Positions 55,906 to 64,000 of a DNA stretch of 64,000 nt are shown one piece after another; within the stretch, counting starts at the first letter, position 1, and the number at the start of each line of letters is the position of its first letter. The position numbers were made by a program, and so were the translations under genes. Source of the stretch: Arbacia lixula (Eukaryota > Echinodermata > Echinoidea > Arbacioida > Arbaciidae); the NCBI GenBank assembly GCA_963669155.1, contig OZ022588.1:6410679-6474678 (forward strand). The letters are read 5' to 3'. Below the pieces are notes generated by a model that saw only the letters and a list, made by a program, of their open reading frames with translations, was not told the DNA's origin and did not search any database.

Positions 55906-58558
55906 TCATGACATACCACGTAAATAGATACATTAGGAACAAAAGTGAGAAATGGGGAAAACACGGCCTACACAACAAATCACTATAACAACAATCAAAT
56001 TGGCATTCTTTGACACATAAATTGCATCATTTTATTTGCTTAAAATAACTTTTCCAGTACACATTCCTATCAATATTTACATCTCTTGTACAAAATAATT
56101 GAGGTCATTTCATATCACATGCGTGCATAATATAATGCAAGGTACATTTCGCCATAATGAGTACATCTGATTTGTAGAATCAATAACATAGCTTTAAAGG
56201 ACATGCTCATTTCATTTGACATAGTCCAACTCGATCAACGTTAAAAAGAATTTCGCGTAACATCCGTAGGAGAGGTATAATACTTTATAGCTAAACTGAT
56301 TTAGTTTTGATCGGAGAGGATACTACCACAGTAATGAAAATGTTTACACAAAATACCACCTATTACAATGTATTAAAGCGACGCAGTGTATAGTTGCGAA
56401 CATGGCGCATGCATGAAACCATTACCAACTAGACATGATGAATCAATGTCCCGAACGTACAATACTTACAGTATAATGTTTTCACAGTGGTTTGTACATG
56501 CATATTCTAATAAGGGTATGAAATAAACCTTTGACATACAATTGATCGTCCTGTGGTTTGTCTTCGTCGGCAAATCATTACCATTGATGCATACGTCGGC
56601 AATATAGTAACAGTAATGTAAGACAAGCCCCACATTTGTGATTTTGTGATCTTATTTATTTACTCAAGAGTTAAATCATGGGTTAAAAAAAACCTCGAAA
56701 TCAAGGCGACGGTGGCATATAACCGACTTCACTCCCACATTACCTATGGATTCATACTTTGAATGAAGCCACCTTAGTAATCCAACGAGAAATACTTCAT
56801 CATTGCTATTAGGAATGAACCGAAAGAAGAGTGGCATTCATTTGGCTAGATGAAAAAAAAAAATCAGTTTTTAAAAGAAAACAAATAATTTTTGAGCCAA
56901 AAAAAATATTACACTTTATAACATTCTACAGTCCTCCGCTATACGCCAGTTAAAGTGGTCATACAAATGTAAATGTGCCAGTAAAGTTAAGTCTAAAAAT
57001 CGTGTAATCGTCATTAAAATATTGATTTGACAATACTGCGCTTTCTTAAAAACATTTTCATATTCAAAGATGTAGCAATCTATTTGGCAACGGTTCAAAG
57101 AAATCAAGCGATACATCATCAATCCATGTACATCTGACTTCAGATTTTAGAATACTATTGGTCAGAAATGTCTGACTTTTCCCCTTTTTTGCCTTAATAT
57201 CCATACTCGCTTTGTAAATACAGCATTTGGGTCTACTAAAAAAAATCTTAGTAAGGGCAGTCGCCTTTGTTTCCACCTTTACATTTACGAATTATTTCGG
57301 TCTAACGCTACGGGTAATATATATCGAGTTGCACGATGGCTCTGGCTCCAGAATATTTTATCTACTAGTAATTTTACCTCCATGCTCTTCCGTCAAAATT
57401 TACTGAGAAGGAATCGTCCCCGACTACAAATGTCCAATTTCGCCATAAATCTGTCAGAACTAGCGTAAATTATCCTGTGTATTTCGACTCTCTCATGTAC
57501 ATACTTGCTAAAAATTTGCATAAATGTGCAATGATGTTACTTGTTACACAACATGTTACACTGGTTTTATTACACATTAAACAACAGTAATTTCTATGAT
57601 TTTTTCCCAATGCGCTGCATTAAGTCTCCAGTTTAAAAAAAATACACACTGCACCGTTTGTATCTTTACGATAAATCAAAGATTGTTTTCACTTTACAAC
57701 ACACATGGCAAGATAATGCTGAATTTTACACAATTATTACACACTCGTCATCAATCATAAGTTATACAAAGTTTTATGATATAATTTGTTCTGAGTTACT
57801 CTCATTTGCTATCACACCATGACAATTATACTTTACTCATTTTACCACATTTTAGTCAAACTATCAACTTAAAATATGTTCAACTTAGTACATATTGCAT
57901 TCAATCATCATCTTAGTGGAGAACTCGCGTTTCAATAGCAACATAACAAAATCGGACAATTAATGAGGAAGATATGAGCAACTTGGTCCTCATATTTCGG
58001 AGGCAGATTGGCAACTCGATCATGAGGCTATGATGTGATCGACTCATTCTCCTGTTATTGTATATGTTATGCACAATTTATATGAATAAGAAATATGTGA
58101 ATTAGAAAGGTGGAAAATAAAACAGAACATATAGTTTCTAAATATGGCGCTTATCTAAAGTGGAGCTTTAAAACAATCACAGTACACGTGTTCAACTAAG
58201 AACTATCAACAGAAACTTAGTATAAAACATAACTTTCCAAGCATAACTCTGTATCTGTAAAAAAAAAAAAAAAAAAAAGTACTAAGGATGATTGAGTTTC
58301 GGTATGTACTCACATGTATAATATATAAGTTTTTTTCTTAACATATACACATTCTTGATACATGTTTAACGGTGCTGCTAACGCAAAGAAACTAGATCAA
58401 TCTGTGTGGGCATTTCTGATATAAAATGTACAGCTTCTGCTTTCTATTTTTATCTTTCATGAATACATTTTCAATATATTTTTACGTTACATTTTCTAAT
58501 GGCAAATCAATTGTCGCTATTCCACTGAGACGGCCCAAAACCTGAGCACTTTTTTAAA
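55906..58558. other. AT-rich non-coding stretch
   Basis: No exon recognised on either strand. Minus-strand AATAAA-type signals (TTTATT on the plus strand) occur at several points, for example near 56032. The region could be 3' UTR of a minus-strand gene from the right, but this is speculative. A20 run at about 58259-58278. Confidence 0.35.
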
Positions 58559-58708
58559 GCCCGCCTCCGACGACACGATTTGGCTACGATTCTGCAATCG
58601 TAAGGACCCACGATTGGAAATGTGACGTCACCATCTTACGCAAATCCACTGACCGGGTCCTGCGATTCAGCCAGTCTCAGAGTCTTCACATCGTGCGTTT
58701 GCGGTGGC
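58559..58708. mobile_element. Short MITE, copy 2 (inverted relative to 38031)
   Basis: The reverse complement aligns with 38031-38185. Ends GCCCGCCTCCGACGACACGA and, from the other side, GCCACCGCAAACGCACGA form imperfect terminal inverted repeats. Contains TGTGACGTCACCA. Confidence 0.75.
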
Positions 58709-61011
58709 ATTAATCCTCTTGATTTCATGGGAGCATGGTTGCGTGTGTAACAACTCAATGTGCTTCCCATAGCCTTGTACTAAGATGGTTCAGAGAGATA
58801 CGACAGTGTCCAGTTTGAATTTGTATTACTATACACTGAAGAGGCAGTGGGCTTAGGAGTATGCCTATTACCATGGTCTAGCCAATGGTAATACCAATAT
58901 GACCTATTTGGTTACTAACACTTTTGAAGATAAAGAAGTTATAAGAGCATATTCAAAGGCGCCGTTTCGATGAGATATGTTTCATGGTACACCGTGTGCA
59001 ATCTTGAAAAGGACGATAGGGTGTTCTGAAACCAACTATCTATACCAAAAATGACAATTTGACGTACAAAAGTAATGTTTACTTCTCTACCTAACCCCGA
59101 GCCGCTGCCACGGGGAACTTAATAGACGTAGTTAACACTACCCACAAATTTGTAATAACCGCGCACCGCGGCGAGTTACTGTTGGTCAATTGATAGTCCG
59201 AGTGAAACGCACTTTTAATTCGCGCGTCCTCAAAATATTGATCACGCGTTACGACTGAGGAGTGAAGAGATCAGCGAAACCAAAAAGTACTATTACCTAG
59301 AGTGTAAAGAACTTTTTTTCTCTGGTGATCAGATGGGCAAAACTACGCTTTATCACGTGATCAACTCTTGACCAATCCAATAGCAACATTCTTAGTATGT
59401 GGGCTATAATTCAAAATAGCGCTGAAAAAAAACTACTCAAAGAACGAGATGAGAAAAGAGTGAGAAAATATCGTAAAGAAAAGGTGTACAATAAAACACA
59501 TCTTATACACGTACTATCCATCCCGAAGCAATCATCTTGATTCAGGAAACATCTCATTCTAATCTAAATGTATGGATTGTCAAATTATAAATGGAAAATC
59601 AGGTACTTCATACCAACATTTGCATTGTTTTTATCACAATCCATATTCAGAATGTTAAGACTCATGGCACATAACCTTATTCTGTAATCCATGTGTGTTA
59701 GCTGGATTAATTTCAATGTAATTTGTATAAAATTGTTAAGTGTATACATGTACATGCATAGGTAATTTTATAATATGCGCTGTGCCGAATGAACTCGAGG
59801 AACAACATATTAGCATTATACATAATAGAATTTTGTTACTAGATGTGTAACAAAAGGAAGTACAGTCATGCATATTTAGATATAACGCGTGTGTTTCTCG
59901 AGTTCTTCGTTGTGAAGGCAAGCTGCAAAGAAGCCATACTCAATATATCAGCATAATTCTCAGTCAGGAGCGTGATCAGAGGATGACTACACAAGTTGTT
60001 TGTTAAAATTCATTAGCCTTGGATGGTAGATTGTGATGCTTAGATAAAGATTAATTTGAATTGCACCTTTGACAGATTTAATCCCAAACCTAACCAGTTT
60101 ATATCCATGTGCTGGTCTTTTTTGGGGACAGGTTTGTTAAAAAATCACACAAAATGAACTTCAGGTTATTACAATTATACATGTTGCAATTTTTGAAAAG
60201 TTTGTTAAACTTTTACCTTGGCCACTGAGGGATGTGAGTTCAAAATTACATCATTCCATCACCGTGAGGCCCACACCTGGTGAAGATTAGGTCTATGGCT
60301 TTGTAGTTACTGTAATTGTGATCCTTGATTGCCATCGGCTCTCACAGCATGTAGGACTATTGTCATGACGAATACACTTTTAGCCAATCATGCGAAGTTC
60401 AAATCCTTGGACGGATATTTTGGAATATTACCGGGAAATGTTGTAATGTTTGGCAAAGCTCATTGACCTTTCAGCTCTGAGAGACTTGATGTAACATATT
60501 AACAAAAATCAATCGTCTTTACGTCTGTTTTAAATTGGCTTTACATTTCCAGTCTCTATGATAATTTACAGATTTAACCCCAATTCCATAGAGTTAATTT
60601 ATTCTATTATTGGCATAAAGGTACCAAGTTGGAACGACATCAATCCAACAGTTTGTAAGATATTGTGTAAATTGCTGGCCGGGCGGACAACTCCAAAGCA
60701 TAACGCCCCCGCCACGTCGTGGAAAAGTTTAACAAAAACTCTTTGAAAATAGAGCAGTGGACTATCTACGCATCGTGGTCGTGCAAGTTTGAAAACAGGA
60801 TCAACCAAAACAGCCCACCATTTCCAACACCTTATTATACATGAAGAGCTTCATTTCTTGCGACTTGTCAGGCGTATATCCTACTGAAGCCGTACATGTT
60901 GCCAGAAATAGCGCTCCTCATGGCAAAATAATAAATACAGTAACATGATAAATGAAATCAGAGAGCAGATGAGGAAACCACTAGCTAGGGGATTCACTTA
61001 GTACATATGAA
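58709..61011. other. Non-coding stretch
   Basis: No gene supported. The frame at 60599-60808 (minus) is open but has no domain or clear splice signals. Confidence 0.35.
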
Positions 61012-61410
61012 GAGTTTGTTTGCAAAAGGGGTTAGATCCCCTTTAGAATATTCTGAGAAAATACAGCTTTTTTTATTCTCCCATATTGCAATATTTTCAT
61101 GCGAAACTAAATTGTCATGATATACTACCCTACCATGTGAACATAAAATTGGGTATAAAAGACCTGTCTTCATCTTTTTTTTTAATATTTATTTCCAAAA
61201 AACTACCTTTGTGGATCTAGCCCCTTGTGCAAACAAACTGAAATGGATCTAACCCCTTTAGAAAAAGAAGTAATTTTCCTTTGCCATTTTTGTTCATTAT
61301 TGATGGGAATTTAAACTTTCCTTTGGTAACATCTCATAGAGCTACTTCCAATCTATACATTGAGAAAACAAAAAATCAAAATGGATAAAAAATGGATCTA
61401 ACCCCTTTTG
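61012..61410. repeat. Four copies of GGATCTAACCCCTT, one inverted
   Basis: The motif occurs inverted at 61026-61039 and direct at 61213, 61245 and 61394. The first two extend into a roughly 28-bp inverted repeat (AGTTTGTTTGCAAAAGGGGT against CCCCTTGTGCAAACAAACT) with about 170 bp between. Possibly a degenerate fold-back element or a cluster of binding sites. Confidence 0.7.
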
Positions 61411-63608
61411 AAAACGACCTTTTGCAAATTGCTGAACTCAACTTTGATGGAAATTGTTTAGAAGAAAGATACATGTATATGATCAACACTTTATTGAAAT
61501 TTATTGAAACAATGCTGTATTGAAATTACTGCTTACTATGACAAAGACATATGGCTGCACCTTAAAATAGTTGCAGAGAGTGCTTCAAGCTCTCCATTTA
61601 TTTGTGTTCATTAAAGCAAACATGTTTGTTCGTCTTTTGCAAATTGCAAACCTGTTATGAAAATGGCTTTAGATGAACCTTAGGGAAGACGAGGACTGTA
61701 AAAAGTGTTTGCTTGTCTCCTTATACAGTATGCAGTCAAATCTAGAAAGAATAACAAAGTTTGGAGCAGCAACCAAATACTCTGGTACATACAGTATATG
61801 ATTTCTGAATATCTTATGTGAAACTGCAGCTCCTTTTCTTTCTCGTTGCAGATGTATGCAACATAATAGGTGAAAACTGAGCATGAATATGTCTTTTGAC
61901 TATCTTAATGAGAAAAAAAGAAATATGGAAATATACAAAACAACACACACATCAAACAATTTTACCTGAGTAAATTGTGCAATGCAGTCAGACTAGTATT
62001 CAAACAAAAATAAATCTAACAAAAACAACCTCAATGCCTTTTGTGTGTGCTTTGGTTAAGATGTGTTCAAGAACATTTTTACAGAAATCGATCAATGATA
62101 GCAAAAACCCTGAATATATCAAAATCAAGTACATGAAAATAATCATAAGAGTGTTCATCAGAACATCAATTAATATATCGATGGGTAGGAATCAACAGAA
62201 TACAGCACATAATATATTTGAATCATCTGTAGTACTAGATACCTCTTTCATTTAGGTAGATTTGACCTATCCATCATTTTTAATTGCACACCATGTTAAA
62301 ATACTGGTAGGATTACCAGAGATTAAGAATTTATGTGGGAAGTAACGAAGCAAGAGAACTACAATAATTCACCTCACATGATTTGCCAAATTTAGAATGA
62401 AATACAAGCATTATATCAAATTGCAAAGGTCATGAATCTCGAGACTTATCAGCAGCATACACTAACGATAACATGTAGGAAATCTCAGTCATTGCTTCAC
62501 AAACCTATTGAGTTAAAAGGGAAATCTATTCCTGTTTATGTTCGAAAAACCCCGTCTGGTAGCAACCATGCCTTAAATTTACATATAGCATTCACCGCTC
62601 ATTGTATTGGTCAACACATCACGAGGCGGCGCGAAAAGCCATATTGTGCAGTATTACGTATTGCAGTCTCCCGGCTACAGGAACCGCTAGCATCTAGGAA
62701 TCAATCCCGCTCAAAGTCAGTTTCCAATTCTATTATGGGGAGAAAAGTTCTTAAACAGTACAGTACATGTATTTAAATTTCATTTTCCGAGCTTTTACAC
62801 AAATTATTATTTTGACCTGGAAAAGGGCAAGCCTATCTTTCATGAGTGTTAATGATACATGCAGAATTCATACCTGAATGTCATGTGAATGTGATATTTT
62901 AAGAGGTGGTTTGACTTAATATTTGTAACAAACCTGAACTAACTTTATGGGGTGCCAACCAACTCAGACAGCAAGAAACTTTATTATTGATTCAATATAA
63001 ATTGATTTTGTCCACCAAATCACTATGATTTATAGAGTTTTCCATATCATAGTCAGAGTGAATGAACTAAATCATCCACTGTTGTAATTCTGTGTTTAAC
63101 ATCAATTATTTTGTGACAGCATCGGATAATTTATTTTCCACCCCATAAAGTTAGTCTATGTTCATTATGTGGTCTAATTAAAACCACTGCTGTGAATTTT
63201 GTGATGTAATCCTTTGACATTTAACTCAAATGTTCAAGTTTGTTTCTTTTGGCTTAACAAGATGACAACATGTTGGCGCAAAGACATGCACTCGGTCTAA
63301 AAATCTCTTGAGCAGAAAAGATATGTTCATGAAGTAGCTCATAAGACCTGAAAAAGTTTGGTTGATAAGCAAATGGTTCATTATTCAAAATGTTAAAAAT
63401 ATCACACAAGAGCATTTCCTAGACAGGCTTTCCCACTTCATCTGACTTTATGGAATTTTATTATTTTTAACAACACAAACAATAATTCTTTGGGGTTTAT
63501 GTTTGGCAATACTTTACTGTTATGAGCTGCTTCATGTTTCTCTGTCTCACCTTCTATTTCATTCTCTCTCTCCCCCTTTTTATCATCCACCTTCTGCTCT
63601 TCTCACAG
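61411..63608. other. AT-rich non-coding stretch
   Basis: No exon or known repeat. The frame at 62432-62776 (plus) is open for 114 codons without a recognised domain and is not called. Confidence 0.35.
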
Positions 63609-63682
63609 GGAAGCTAACTCGCAGCGCAGATGTTAAGACCACCACCTTCGCACTCGCCCACAGTGGGGGGATTAAATTCTGA
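63609..63682 (+). other. Weak candidate plus-strand terminal exon
   Basis: A strong pyrimidine tract and acceptor (CTTCTGCTCTTCTCACAG) end at 63608. One frame then reads KLTRSADVKTTTFALAHSGG and stops at 63682. No family recognised and no upstream exon found in the preceding kilobases. It may be chance, or lie antisense in the 3' UTR of the minus-strand candidate next to it. Confidence 0.2.
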
Positions 63683-63781
63683 ACTCACTGTTTGCAATGT
63701 ACTCGCTTGGTGGGGGGTGTCTCAAAAGGATAACTAGTCACCATATTGTCCATAGGATGGAGAGCAAGCAAGCGCCGTACA

Positions 63782-63850
63782 TCAGGAGCAAATTTCTCTG
63801 ACCCCAATTGCTTTTTTCAGCAGCTCGTGCATGTCTATGGCAGGGAAGTT
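63782..63850 (-). CDS. Possible last coding exon of an unidentified minus-strand gene
   Basis: On the minus strand TTTTCCCGCTTTGTCTTGACAG ends just before 63850 and is a good splice acceptor. One phase then reads NFPAIDMHELLKKAIGVREI, then CS and TGA at 63784-63782. The residues look protein-like (amphipathic helix) but I do not recognise the family. A second phase is also open for longer, so the reading frame is not certain. Any other exons would lie beyond 64000. Confidence 0.4.
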   Translation of the reverse strand, partial: NFPAIDMHELLKKAIGVREICS

Positions 63851-64000
63851 CTGTCAAGACAAAGCGGGAAAACAATTGTTAGATCTCATTTTCATTTATG
63901 TGTTCCAGTTATGTGATACATTCAAATATTATGTATTTATTTACTTGAGAGCATGCAATTGGCACGAAAGAAGCAGAGACAAATGGATTTCTTCAATCTT
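63851..64000. other. Window edge
   Basis: AT-rich; if the minus-strand exon is real this is its preceding intron. Confidence 0.35.

Noticed and set aside
60599-60808. Minus-strand 69-codon frame as an exon of the right-edge gene
   Set aside because: No convincing splice sites at either end and it would lie beyond the apparent terminal exon.
62432-62776. 114-codon plus-strand frame
   Set aside because: No domain, no splice or promoter context, and composition like the surrounding AT-rich non-coding DNA.

Overview
The window is eukaryotic, from an AT-rich animal genome with long introns, many microsatellites and many dispersed repeats. The repeat types (a Tx1-like LINE with separate ORF1 and ORF2, tRNA-derived SINEs, a TTAA-flanked MITE family carrying CACGTGACGTCAC) together with an Arrowhead-type LIM-homeobox gene suggest a marine invertebrate, possibly an echinoderm or hemichordate. 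That placement is inference; no species can be named from the sequence alone.

Only one host gene is read with confidence: a plus-strand LIM-homeobox gene of the Arrowhead/Lhx6/8 group. It has five coding exons (29701-29739, 35486-35670, 37769-37995, 43033-43458, 44251-44333) whose splice phases fit exactly and give a 319-residue protein: two LIM domains, a homeodomain and a short Cys-rich tail. Its introns hold a GGT minisatellite starting about 40 bp after the exon 2 donor, long CT/GT tracts, MITE copies and a local duplication.

Bases 1-28000 are repeat-dominated. There are minus-strand LINE fragments (815-1275, 2820-3440), a small ORF with in-frame internal repeats (1468-1944), a decayed Tx1-like LINE copy (6698-8705), and a much better preserved copy with ORF1 at 8949-9800 and a broken ORF2 at 12847-16485. 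A 2.3 kb tandem array separates the two ORFs of the second copy. Two tRNA-derived SINEs and two copies of a CpG- and CRE-rich dispersed repeat follow (17445-20213), then a TTAA MITE (21810-22312), pyrimidine tracts and another long-TIR MITE (26269-26779).

Bases 44334-64000 are mainly non-coding. They hold microsatellites, a TTAA MITE at 46122, a third copy of the CpG/CRE repeat (54100-55905) interrupted by a truncated LINE that is itself interrupted by a MITE, and a second copy of the MITE seen in intron 3 (58559-58708). At the extreme right a possible terminal exon of an unidentified minus-strand gene ends at 63782.

No CRISPR array, bacterial operon, rRNA or free-standing tRNA gene was seen. 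Most open frames elsewhere are products of simple repeats.
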